A DNA stretch of 64,000 nucleotides from CAMLIZ01 sp036231905. Its GTDB lineage: Bacteria; Pseudomonadota; Gammaproteobacteria; Burkholderiales; Burkholderiaceae_C. Shown here piece after piece: positions 33,258 through 41,243 of this stretch; the first letter of the stretch is position 1, and each line of letters begins with the position of its first letter. The position numbers and the translations under genes were made by a program. The notes beneath the pieces were generated by a model that was not told the origin of the DNA, searched no databases, and was given only the letters and a program-made list of their open reading frames with translations. The DNA is taken from NCBI RefSeq assembly GCF_036231905.1, contig NZ_JAZARE010000005.1, positions 310,001 through 374,000 on the forward strand. Direction: 5' to 3'.

Positions 33258-34751
33258 ATGCGCTCACCCTGTCCTAGCGTCGTTCCACTGTGGCGCCGCG
33301 CCCTTGCCCTGCTGCTCAGCGCGCTGGCAGCCGGCTGTGCGGCACCGGCGCGGCCACCCGACCACCCGCCCACCACCCCGGCCGCTGCGCCGCTGGCCAT
33401 GCACGTCTACACCACCGCCCAAGGCAACCCCCGTTTCATGGTGCCCAGCGCCGCTGCGGCCGCCACCCCCAGCCGCCAGCCGCTGGAGAGCGAAGTGGCG
33501 GTGTTCGTGGTCCGCAGCCAGCCCTACCAGACGGTGCTGGGCATCGGCGGCGCCATCACCGACGCGGCGGCCGACACCTTCGCCCGTCTGTCGCCGGCAA
33601 GGCAGGCCGAGCTGATGACCGCCTACTTCGACCCCGAGCGCGGCATCGGCTATTCGCTGCTGCGCACGACCATCCACAGCAGCGACTTCAGCGCCGCCAG
33701 CTACACCTACGTGGATGAGGGCGACAGCGCACTCGCCAGCTTCAGCATCGCCGCCGACCGCCGCGCGCGCCTGCCGATGATCCATGCGGCGCTGAAAGCG
33801 GCAGGTGGACGGCTCACCACCTACGCCAGCCCGTGGAGCGCGCCGGCCTGGATGAAGGACAACGGCAGCATGCTGCAAGGCGGCAAGCTCAAAGCCGAGA
33901 TGGCGCCGGTGTGGGCGCGCTACATCACCAAGTTCGTGCAGGCCTATGAAGCTGAAGGCGTGCCTATCTGGGGCCTCACGGTGCAGAACGAGCCGATGGC
34001 CCGGCAGACCTGGGAATCGATGATCTACACCGCCGAGGAGGAGCGCGATTTCCTCAAGCACCACCTCGGCCCCACCCTGCAGGCGGCGGGCTTGAGCAGC
34101 CGCCGCATCATCGTGTGGGACCACAACCGCGACCTGATCGCCCAGCGTGCGCAGGTGATCCTGAGCGACCCCGAGGCGGCGAAGTACGTGTGGGGCGTGG
34201 GCTTCCACTGGTACGAAACCTGGGCCGGCGGCGAGCCGATGCACCGCAACGTGGCCGCCGTGCACGAGCGCTGGCCGCAGGTGAACCTGCTGCTCACCGA
34301 AGCCACGGTGGAACGCTTCAACCCCGAGCTGATGCGCTCATGGGCGAACGCCGAACGCTACGCGCGCCAGATGGTGGACGACTTCAACGCCGGCGCGGTG
34401 GGCTGGACCGACTGGAACATCCTGCTCGACGAACACGGTGGGCCCAACCACGTGGGCAACTTCTGCTTCGCCCCCGTGCATGCGGACCTGCGCACCGGCG
34501 AGCTGGTCTTCACGCCGAGCTACGCGGTGCTCGGGCACTTCTCCAGGTTCGTGCGGCCGGGCGCCCGGCGCGTGGGCGCGGTGAGCAGCCGCAGCATGCT
34601 GCGCAGCACCGGCTTCATCAATGCGGACGGCCGGTTGGCCGTCGTGGTGGTGAACACCAGCGACGACGCGGTGAATTACAGCCTGCAGGTTGGCGATCAG
34701 GCCTATGCGCTCGGCATCCCGGCCCACGCGATCCAGACGCTGGTCGAGTAG
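33258..34751 (+). CDS. Glycoside hydrolase family 30 (glucosylceramidase-like) lipoprotein
   Basis: 497 residues from ATG 33258. The N-terminus has a lipobox-type end, ALALLLSALAAGC, so the enzyme is probably lipid-anchored. GH30 signatures: GIGGAITDAAADTFARLS, YSLLRTTIHSSDFS, ASPWSAPAWMKDNG, acid/base Glu245 in LTVQNEPMARQTWESM and nucleophile Glu348 in LLLTEATVERF. It likely hydrolyses beta-linked glucosides or related polysaccharides outside the cytoplasm. In-frame ATG 33240 would place the operator inside the gene. The stop codon lies in one arm of a hairpin shared with the convergent gene. Confidence 0.9.
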   Translation: MRSPCPSVVPLWRRALALLLSALAAGCAAPARPPDHPPTTPAAAPLAMHVYTTAQGNPRFMVPSAAAAATPSRQPLESEVAVFVVRSQPYQTVLGIGGAITDAAADTFARLSPARQAELMTAYFDPERGIGYSLLRTTIHSSDFSAASYTYVDEGDSALASFSIAADRRARLPMIHAALKAAGGRLTTYASPWSAPAWMKDNGSMLQGGKLKAEMAPVWARYITKFVQAYEAEGVPIWGLTVQNEPMARQTWESMIYTAEEERDFLKHHLGPTLQAAGLSSRRIIVWDHNRDLIAQRAQVILSDPEAAKYVWGVGFHWYETWAGGEPMHRNVAAVHERWPQVNLLLTEATVERFNPELMRSWANAERYARQMVDDFNAGAVGWTDWNILLDEHGGPNHVGNFCFAPVHADLRTGELVFTPSYAVLGHFSRFVRPGARRVGAVSSRSMLRSTGFINADGRLAVVVVNTSDDAVNYSLQVGDQAYALGIPAHAIQTLVE

Positions 34752-34768
34752 GCCGGCTGGGCGGCCTA
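34749..34768. terminator. Hairpin formed by two convergent stop codons (weak terminator candidate)
   Basis: TAGGCC (34749-34754) and GGCCTA (34763-34768) pair around an 8-nt GC-rich loop. The left arm begins with the GH30 stop and the right arm is the PEP-CTERM gene's stop. No T-run on either side, so factor-independent termination is doubtful. Confidence 0.3.
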
Positions 34769-35482
34769 ACGCCGCCGGCGAAGCCAACGGCGAGCCAGCA
34801 GCAGCACGGCCAGCCCCAGCCCGGCCAGGCCGGCCGTGGCCGGCTCCGGCACCGGCGTGAGCACCAGGGCGACCGCGTCCACGCCCAGGTTCTGGATGAA
34901 CACGTTGTCCACCTCCGCAAAGCGCAGGCGCAGCGTTTCACCCGCATGGGCCTTCAACAGGCCGCCCACTTCGAACTGGTGCAATGAATAACCGGACACC
35001 AGCGGATCACCCGGCTGTGTTTGCACCAGGTTCATCAGCACGCTGGTGCTGAACGGATCCCCCGCAGCGCTGAGCAGGTCCACCCGCACCTGCTGGTTGA
35101 GGTCCACGCCGGCGAAATCCAGGTGGCCGGGCGATACGAAGTCCGCCTCGCTGCGCACATACAGCTGGAACGACAAGGTCGCGCCGGCCGCCACCGTGGG
35201 CACGATGAAGTCCTGGTAGAGCACATGGCTGCCGGGGCCCGCCGCATCCGTCATCGCCGCCTGCACGCCCTGGGGCGGCGCGGGCACGCTGGCCCCGTTG
35301 ACCGGGCTGGTGGTGCCGGCCTGCACGAAGAACGTGCCCTCGCTGCCCAGCTGGTCCACCACCGTCCAGCCGGTGAGGCCGGCTTCGAACCCCCCGTTGA
35401 CGATCTGCGCCTGAGCGGCGCCGCTGAACACCAGCGCCGCTGCAGCCGCCAGCGCGAGACAGGAATGCTTGAGGTCGACCAT
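34766..35482 (-). CDS. PEP-CTERM sorted exoprotein
   Basis: 238 residues. Signal peptide to AQA-QIV (about residue 26). The mature start IVNGGFEAGLTGWTVVD resembles carbohydrate-binding-like beta-sandwich exoproteins. The C-terminus is a classical PEP-CTERM tripartite tail: VPEPATAGLAGLGLAVLLL then RRWLRRRR, the signal recognised by exosortase (EpsH) for cleavage and export to the extracellular matrix. Lies 26 bp after the PQQ-type dehydrogenase gene in the same direction, so probably co-transcribed. No exosortase gene in the window. Confidence 0.88.
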   Translation of the reverse strand: MVDLKHSCLALAAAAALVFSGAAQAQIVNGGFEAGLTGWTVVDQLGSEGTFFVQAGTTSPVNGASVPAPPQGVQAAMTDAAGPGSHVLYQDFIVPTVAAGATLSFQLYVRSEADFVSPGHLDFAGVDLNQQVRVDLLSAAGDPFSTSVLMNLVQTQPGDPLVSGYSLHQFEVGGLLKAHAGETLRLRFAEVDNVFIQNLGVDAVALVLTPVPEPATAGLAGLGLAVLLLARRWLRRRR

Positions 35483-35508
35483 GGGATGCTCCCTTGCGAT
35501 GTGCAGCG

Positions 35509-36987
35509 TCACTGCTTGAGCGCGACGCGGTAGATGGCGCCATCGCTGATGGACACCACGTACAGCGCGCCGTCCGGCCCCTGCCGGATGTCCGGCGTGG
35601 CGCCGAAGCCGCTGCCCACGATCAGCGTTTCGCTTTCGGTGGGGTCGTACTTGGTGAGGTTGTCCGCCACCTTGTCGGCCAGGCGCGGGTCGGCGCTCGT
35701 GTCCACCTGCTGGCGGTTGGCCGTGAGGCGCATGCGGTAGAGCCGGCTGTTGTTGCTGACCGCGGTGCCTATCCACAGGGTGCCGTCATTGACAGGCCCC
35801 AGTGCGCTGCCGCTCACGAAGCCGGCCCCCGCGGGCGCCACCTCGAATTTCCAGCTGAAGGCAGGGTCGGTGTACACCGCGCCGGGCAGCATGAACATGC
35901 GCGACAAGGCCAGCGCCGGCGTGTAGGCGATGCGGGTCGGCGGGTAGCGCACCTGCTGCAGGCTGGCGCCGAACTGCGTGGTCTCGATCTGCTTGAACTG
36001 CGCAATGCGCTGCAGCGGCCCGGCCAGCTGGATCCAGCCGCCGTTCATGCCGGGCACCACGCGGTTGAGCTCGCTGAAGGCGTCGTCGGCGTTCTCGGTG
36101 AGCCACAGGCTGCCGCCCAGCGGATCGAAGGCCATGCCGAAGCCGTTGCGGTGGCCATAGGAGAACACGCGCTGCACGCTGGCCCCCACCTCGCCGCCCA
36201 TGCTGGCGCCCGCCGCGAAGAACGGGTTGTCCCCCGGCACAGTGCCGTCGGTGTTGAGCCGGAGCACCACGCCGGACAGGTGGGCGTTGTCGGGCTGAGG
36301 GCCGCCGAAGGTGTCGTCCACTTGTGGCGCGGTGAGGAAGGGGCCGCTGGGCAGGTTCTGCATCCAGCCGCGCCGGCCGAGGTCACCCACAAAGAGATAG
36401 AGCTTGCCGTCGGGGCCGAAGCGCAGCTGGCCGCCGTTGTGGTTGCCGCGTTCGTCGCCGTTGTTGGTGCCGGGGTGGCCGGGCACCGCCACGTTGTCGG
36501 TCTGGCGTGTGCGCACCCGCAGCAGCGTCTGCTCGAAGGCCAGGCTGCTGCCGTTCCAGACAAAGCGGTCCAGGCGGCTGCCGAGCAAGGGCACGTTGGC
36601 CACCGCGGTGCTGTCCGCACCGGTGGTGCTTTCGGTCCAGTAGAGGAACACGTGCGGCACCGCAGGGAACTGCGGATGCAGGGCCATGCCGAGCAGGCCG
36701 CGCTCGGAATTGGAGTTGACCGGCAGGTCCAGCACCGGCAGTGGCTGCAGCACACCGTTGATCACCCGCCGCACCTGGCCGGTGGCCTTTTCGATCACCA
36801 GCATGTCACCCGGGCCGATGAACGCGAGGCCGATCGGCTGCGACAGGCCGGACACCGCCGTGGTGACCGCGAGCGCGGGGTCTGCGAGCGTGGGCGCCGC
36901 CTGCGCGGCGCTGCCGGTGCCCAGGCCGACAGCGGCCAGCCATGCCAACCAGCCGCGCGTGTGGCGGCTCCAAGCCGAGTGCTGCAT
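35509..36987 (-). CDS. PQQ-dependent sugar dehydrogenase-like beta-propeller (GSDH family)
   Basis: 492 residues. Signal peptide to AAQA-APT (about residue 30). The six-bladed propeller shows the soluble glucose/sorbosone dehydrogenase pattern: SQPIGLAFIGPGDMLVIEKA, ERGLLGMALHPQF, NHNGGQLRFGPDGKLYLFVG, YGHRNGFGMAFDP, WLTENADDAFSELN and PDIRQGPDGALYVVS. It would oxidise an aldose or related carbohydrate in the periplasm using PQQ. Its neighbours, a PEP-CTERM protein and a GH30 enzyme, suggest extracellular sugar metabolism. Confidence 0.88.
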   Translation of the reverse strand: MQHSAWSRHTRGWLAWLAAVGLGTGSAAQAAPTLADPALAVTTAVSGLSQPIGLAFIGPGDMLVIEKATGQVRRVINGVLQPLPVLDLPVNSNSERGLLGMALHPQFPAVPHVFLYWTESTTGADSTAVANVPLLGSRLDRFVWNGSSLAFEQTLLRVRTRQTDNVAVPGHPGTNNGDERGNHNGGQLRFGPDGKLYLFVGDLGRRGWMQNLPSGPFLTAPQVDDTFGGPQPDNAHLSGVVLRLNTDGTVPGDNPFFAAGASMGGEVGASVQRVFSYGHRNGFGMAFDPLGGSLWLTENADDAFSELNRVVPGMNGGWIQLAGPLQRIAQFKQIETTQFGASLQQVRYPPTRIAYTPALALSRMFMLPGAVYTDPAFSWKFEVAPAGAGFVSGSALGPVNDGTLWIGTAVSNNSRLYRMRLTANRQQVDTSADPRLADKVADNLTKYDPTESETLIVGSGFGATPDIRQGPDGALYVVSISDGAIYRVALKQ

Positions 36988-37193
36988 GACGTCTCCCAGG
37001 AGGTGGGACTGGGCAGTATGGGCGCCGGTTCGGTGCGGCGCAATGCGTTCTCCCTAGGTCGTTGGCCGCGGTTACTTTTGCGTTGGCGTGCCTGCTGCGC
37101 CCACCGCATATGCAAGTGCGCATCGCTTCGTTGGGCTGGGCCGGCACGCTGCCTAGCATCCGCAGCTTTGCCACCGCATCGCTTGCCACCCCC

Positions 37194-38204
37194 ATGACGA
37201 CTGGCCTTCCCGCCCCTGTTCGACGCCGCCTTGTTGCAACCATTGCCCTGCTGGCGCTGGCGCCGCTGGCCCAGGCCGCCACCACCTTGCTGAACGTGAG
37301 CTACGACGTCTCGCGTGAGTTCTACAAGGACTACAACGCCGCCTTCGCGCGCCACTGGAAGGCCACCACCGGCGACGAGCTGGTGCTCAACCAGAGCCAC
37401 GGCGGCTCCAGCAAGCAGGCACGCTCGGTGATCGAAGGCCTGGAGGCCGACGTGATCACGATGAACCAGGCGCTGGACATCGACATGGTGGCCGACAAGG
37501 GCCTGATTGCCGCCGACTGGGCCAGCCGCCTGCCGGACCATGCCGCGCCCACCAGCTCGGTCACCGTGTTCCTGGTGCGCAAGGGCAACCCCAAGGGCCT
37601 GCGCGACTGGGCCGACCTGGCCAAGCCGGGTGTGTCGGTGATCATTCCCAACCCCAAGACCAGCGGCAACGGGCGCTACGGCTACCTGGCCGCCTGGGGC
37701 TCGGTGATCAAGACGGGTGGCACGCCGGCCCAGGCGCGCGACCGGGTGCAGAAGATCTTTGCCAACGTGCCGGTGCTCGACGGCGGCGGCCGCGGGGCCA
37801 CCACCACTTTTGCCCAGCGCCAGATCGGTGACGTGCTGTGCACCTTCGAATCCGAAGTGCAGGCCATCGTCGAGGAGTTCGGCAACCACTTCGACGTTGT
37901 GTATCCCGCGGTCACCGTGGCCGCGGAGAACCCGGTGGCGGTGGTGGACAAGGTGGTTGAGCGCAAGGGCACGCGCAAGCCCGCCGAGGCCTACCTCAAG
38001 TGGCTGTGGTCCGACGAGGCGCAAGCCATCGCCGCGCAGCACGGCCTGCGCCCGCGCAGTGAGAAGCTGCTGGCCCAGAACGCAAGCCGCTTCCCGAAGG
38101 TGCAGGCCTTCACCGTGGACGAGGTGTTCGGCAGCTGGCGCAAGGCGCAGGCCGAGCACTTCAACGACGGTGCGATCTACGACCAGATCCTCAAGCGGCC
38201 CTGA
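37194..38204 (+). CDS. sbp: Sulfate/thiosulfate ABC transporter substrate-binding protein
   Basis: 336 residues from ATG 37194, signal peptide to LAQA-ATT (residue 28). The mature protein is typical of Sbp/CysP: LLNVSYDVSREFYKDYNAAF, LNQSHGGSSKQARSVIEGL, DVITMNQALDIDMVA and NPKTSGNGRYGYLAAWG. These periplasmic proteins bind sulfate through backbone amides and feed CysTWA. No cysTWA genes are present, so it is an orphan receptor here. Convergent with the sulfur cluster that begins 15 bp downstream. The frame is open further left, but that part is not family-like. Confidence 0.93.
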   Translation: MTTGLPAPVRRRLVATIALLALAPLAQAATTLLNVSYDVSREFYKDYNAAFARHWKATTGDELVLNQSHGGSSKQARSVIEGLEADVITMNQALDIDMVADKGLIAADWASRLPDHAAPTSSVTVFLVRKGNPKGLRDWADLAKPGVSVIIPNPKTSGNGRYGYLAAWGSVIKTGGTPAQARDRVQKIFANVPVLDGGGRGATTTFAQRQIGDVLCTFESEVQAIVEEFGNHFDVVYPAVTVAAENPVAVVDKVVERKGTRKPAEAYLKWLWSDEAQAIAAQHGLRPRSEKLLAQNASRFPKVQAFTVDEVFGSWRKAQAEHFNDGAIYDQILKRP

Positions 38205-38219
38205 TCTGGGCTCGCACGA

Positions 38220-38507
38220 TCACGCGGCGGCCAGCTCGCGCAGCAATGCCCACGGGTAGATGCCGCGGTCGTGGCCGTCGTCGAACACCAGCTGCAGGCC
38301 GTAGTGGCCCGCGGGGGCGGCACCGGCCAGGCGGACGCGTTCATCGACGGGCGTTGCAAGACCCTTGAGCGCCGCACTGCGGCAAGCCGCGCAACGGCAC
38401 TCGGCGCGCAACCGTGCAGCGGACAGTTGCACCGGCCCGTCGTGCCAGTCCAGCCGCAGTGCATCGGGCCGCAGTTCGATCGCCTCCGGTGCAAGCACGG
38501 TGTTCAT
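38220..38507 (-). CDS. DUF971 protein (gamma-butyrobetaine hydroxylase-like N-terminal domain)
   Basis: 95 residues. IELRPDALRLDWHDGPVQL then the cysteine-rich ECRCAACRS and GHYGLQLVFDDGHDRGIYPW match DUF971 (GBBH-like_N), a small, possibly metal-binding domain found with Fe-S and sulfur genes. Start overlaps the HEAT-repeat gene stop by 4 nt (ATGA); last gene of the long leftward cluster. Confidence 0.88.
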   Translation of the reverse strand: MNTVLAPEAIELRPDALRLDWHDGPVQLSAARLRAECRCAACRSAALKGLATPVDERVRLAGAAPAGHYGLQLVFDDGHDRGIYPWALLRELAAA

Positions 38508-39490
38508 GCGCCGGCCCCCTGCCCTTGCAGCCGCTGCAGCGCGATGCGCAGCGCCTTGCGCACTTCCGGGTCGGGATCGGCCTGCGCCGCCTGCAGCACC
38601 GGCAGCGCGCGCGCATCACCCACCTCGCCCAGCGCAATGGCCGCTTCCTTGCGCAGGTTGCCGGCCGGGTGCAGCAGCGCCTCGGACAGCACCTCCAGCG
38701 CCAGCCGGTCGCGCAGCTTCCCCAGCGAACGTGCCGCGCGCAGGCGCACCTGCCAGTAGGCATCACCCATCGCCTGGCGCAGCGCTTCGGCGGCGGCGGC
38801 GCTGCCTGCACCCAGCTTGCCCAGCGTGGTGGCGGCTTCTTCGCGCACCGCCCACTCGTCGTCGGCCAGGGCCACGTACAAGGCGGGCAGCACGGCGGCT
38901 GCATCCTCCGGCGAGGCGAGGCCAAGCGCACCGGTCGCGGCGCGGCGCACTTCCGCGTCCGCATCGTCGGCCGCCACCGCGGCCAGCAGCGGCAGGGCCT
39001 GCGCATGCTTGAGCCAGCCCAGCACGCCCACCGCCTCGCGCCGCACGGCGGCATCGGCATGCTGCAGCGCCGACAGCGCCGGCTCGGCCGCAGCGTTCAC
39101 CCGCAGCTCCTTCAAGGCGCGCAGGGCCGCAGCGCGCACGGCGGCATCGGCATGCGAGGCCAACGGCACCAGGCGGGCGCCGCAGGCCGGGTCCTTCAAG
39201 GCCTGCAGCGCCAGCGCCGCGGACTCGCGCACCGGCGGTTCGTCCAGCAGCGCCGCGGCCAGCGCATCGACCGCGGTGGCATGGTCCCAGCCGGCCAGTG
39301 CGCGCGCGGCCTCGGCACGCAGCTCGGTGTCCGGGTCGGCGTTCAGCACGGCCGCCAGGTCGGGCAGCAGCGCTTCGTCCTCCAGGTCGGCAAAGTCCAG
39401 CAGGGCCACGCGGCGCACGCCGGGGTCGGGGCTGCGCAGGCGCTCGCGCAAGGCGGCGATGAGGGGATCGTCCACGACAGAGGAACTCAT
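38504..39490 (-). CDS. HEAT-repeat protein of the sulfur/ABC cluster
   Basis: 328 residues from ATG 39490 (an earlier ATG at 39505 is possible). Composed almost entirely of ten or so HEAT / PBS-lyase-type helical repeats of about 31 residues (for example DPGVRRVALLDFADLEDEAL and NLRKEAAIALGEVGDARALP). Cytoplasmic, no signal peptide. Such proteins act as scaffolds or as lyase-type chaperones. It sits 4 bp after the ATPase gene and is coupled to DUF971, pointing to a role in assembling or regulating the redox complex encoded upstream. Confidence 0.88.
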   Translation of the reverse strand: MSSSVVDDPLIAALRERLRSPDPGVRRVALLDFADLEDEALLPDLAAVLNADPDTELRAEAARALAGWDHATAVDALAAALLDEPPVRESAALALQALKDPACGARLVPLASHADAAVRAAALRALKELRVNAAAEPALSALQHADAAVRREAVGVLGWLKHAQALPLLAAVAADDADAEVRRAATGALGLASPEDAAAVLPALYVALADDEWAVREEAATTLGKLGAGSAAAAEALRQAMGDAYWQVRLRAARSLGKLRDRLALEVLSEALLHPAGNLRKEAAIALGEVGDARALPVLQAAQADPDPEVRKALRIALQRLQGQGAGA

Positions 39491-39494
39491 GCGG

Positions 39495-40364
39495 TCAGGT
39501 GGCAAAGCGCCAGGCAGTGGATGAAATGGAAGGCCCGAGCGGCGACAGGCGCTCCAGCGGGGGCGCGTTGCCGGCGTCCTGCCGCAGCAGGGCCAGGCAG
39601 CGGCGTTTCAGGGCCACGAAATCAGGCTGGGTGAGCAGGCTGGCATCGCGCGGGCGGGCGAAGTTGAGCGCCAGCTCCTCCACGATGCGCCCCGGGCGCG
39701 GGCTCATCACCAGCACACGGTCGGCAAGGAACAGCGCTTCGTCGATGTCGTGCGTGACAAAGACGACCGTGGTGCGCATGCGCGCCCACAGCGCGAGCAG
39801 CAGCTCCTGCATGCGCGAGCGGGTCAGCGCATCCAGCGCGCCGAAGGGCTCGTCCATCAGCAGCACGCGCGGCTTGTTGATCAGCACGCGGGCGATCTCC
39901 ACCCGCTGCTGCATGCCACCGGACAGCTCGCGCGGATAACGCTGCTCGAAGCCGGCCAGGCCGACGGCGGCCAGCATCTCGCGCGCCTCGTGTTCACGCC
40001 GGTCACGCGCCACGCCCTGCATCTTCAGGCCATAGGCGACGTTGTCCAGCACCGTCTTCCAGGGGAACAAGGTGTGCTGCTGGAACACCAGGCCGCGCTG
40101 TGGGTCCGGCCCGCGCACCGGCGCGCCGTCGAGCAGCAGCTCACCACGTGCGGGCTGCAGATGGCCCGCCAGCGCGCCCAGCAAGGTGGACTTGCCGCAA
40201 CCCGACGGCCCCAGCAGGCAGATGAACTCGCCAGGCGCGATGTCGATGGACACGTCGTGCAGCACCTCGAAGCGGCCGCTGTCGGCGCCCAGCTCGATGC
40301 CGAGGTGGCGGATCGCGATGCGGCCGCCGTGCACGTCGTTCGCTTGCGTGGGCACCGCGCTCAT
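39495..40364 (-). CDS. ABC transporter ATPase, SsuB/TauB/NrtD-like
   Basis: 289 residues. Walker A GPSGCGKST at residues 52-60, Q-loop LVFQQHTLFPWKTV, signature LSGGMQQRVEIARVL, Walker B VLLMDEPFGALD and switch His in VFVTHDIDEAL, all intact. The C-terminus (LNFARPRDASLL) matches the nitrate/sulfonate/taurine importer family. Overlaps the permease stop by 4 nt. Confidence 0.94.
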   Translation of the reverse strand: MSAVPTQANDVHGGRIAIRHLGIELGADSGRFEVLHDVSIDIAPGEFICLLGPSGCGKSTLLGALAGHLQPARGELLLDGAPVRGPDPQRGLVFQQHTLFPWKTVLDNVAYGLKMQGVARDRREHEAREMLAAVGLAGFEQRYPRELSGGMQQRVEIARVLINKPRVLLMDEPFGALDALTRSRMQELLLALWARMRTTVVFVTHDIDEALFLADRVLVMSPRPGRIVEELALNFARPRDASLLTQPDFVALKRRCLALLRQDAGNAPPLERLSPLGPSISSTAWRFAT

Positions 40365-41239
40365 CGCGAACCCCCTTGCGGCCGGCTCCAGGGCATGAGG
40401 CGATGGCCGGCCTGGCGGATCAATGCGCTGCTGCCCATGCCCAGCGCGCCGATCACCAGCATGCCCACCACGATGCTCGGATAGCGCTGCACGGTGTAGG
40501 ACTCCCAGGCGTAGTAGCCGATGCCGTACTGGCCCGCGATCATCTCGGCCGTGACCAGGCAGAACCAGCAGGTGCCCATGCCGATGGACAGGCCGGTCAC
40601 GATGCTGGGCGCCGCGCCCGGGCCAATCACCTCCGTGAACAGCCGCCAGCGCGGCGTGCCCAGGCTGCGCGCCGACGCCACCAGCCGCGGGTCCACCGCT
40701 TCCACACCGTGGATGGTGTTGAGCAGGATCGGAAACAGCGCGCCAATGAAGGTGATGAACACCATGCTGCCCTCCGACGACGGGAACATCAGGATCGCCA
40801 GCGGGATCCACGCCACCGCCGGGATCGGCCGCAGCACCTCCAGCGGCGGCAGCAGCGCATGGCGCGCCCAGGCCAGCCGGCCGATCAGCAGGCCGAGCAG
40901 GATGCCCAGCACCGCCGCGATGCCGAAGCCGATGCCCACGCGCAGCAGGCTGCTCACCAGGTGCGACAGCAGCTTGGGCGACTGCAGCAGCTCGCCCGCG
41001 GCCTGCAACACGTCGGCCGGCAGCGGCACGTTGTCGAAGGTGACCACGCCGAGGTTGAGCTTGTGCGTGGCGGCCAGGTGCCACAGCAGCAGGCAGGCGA
41101 CGATGGAGGCCAGCTGCGCAGCCGCGGCGGCCAGCCGCACGGCGCTGCGCTTCCACGCCGGGGCGCTGCGGCCGGGTGCGCGCTCGGCGGGCAACGAGCC
41201 CTGCAGCGGCAAGCCGGAAGGCGGGATGACGGCGCTCAT
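40361..41239 (-). CDS. ABC transporter permease, SsuC/TauC-like
   Basis: 292 residues with about six membrane helices after a 35-residue cytoplasmic N-terminus. The coupling EAA-like region ASARSLGTPRWRLFTEVIGPGAAP contacts the ATPase. FEVLRPIP-type residues (PPLEVLRPIPAVAWIPLAIL) are typical of sulfonate/taurine/nitrate permeases. Four bp after the binding-protein gene and overlapping the ATPase gene. Confidence 0.93.
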   Translation of the reverse strand: MSAVIPPSGLPLQGSLPAERAPGRSAPAWKRSAVRLAAAAAQLASIVACLLLWHLAATHKLNLGVVTFDNVPLPADVLQAAGELLQSPKLLSHLVSSLLRVGIGFGIAAVLGILLGLLIGRLAWARHALLPPLEVLRPIPAVAWIPLAILMFPSSEGSMVFITFIGALFPILLNTIHGVEAVDPRLVASARSLGTPRWRLFTEVIGPGAAPSIVTGLSIGMGTCWFCLVTAEMIAGQYGIGYYAWESYTVQRYPSIVVGMLVIGALGMGSSALIRQAGHRLMPWSRPQGGSR

Positions 41240-41243
41240 GGCC

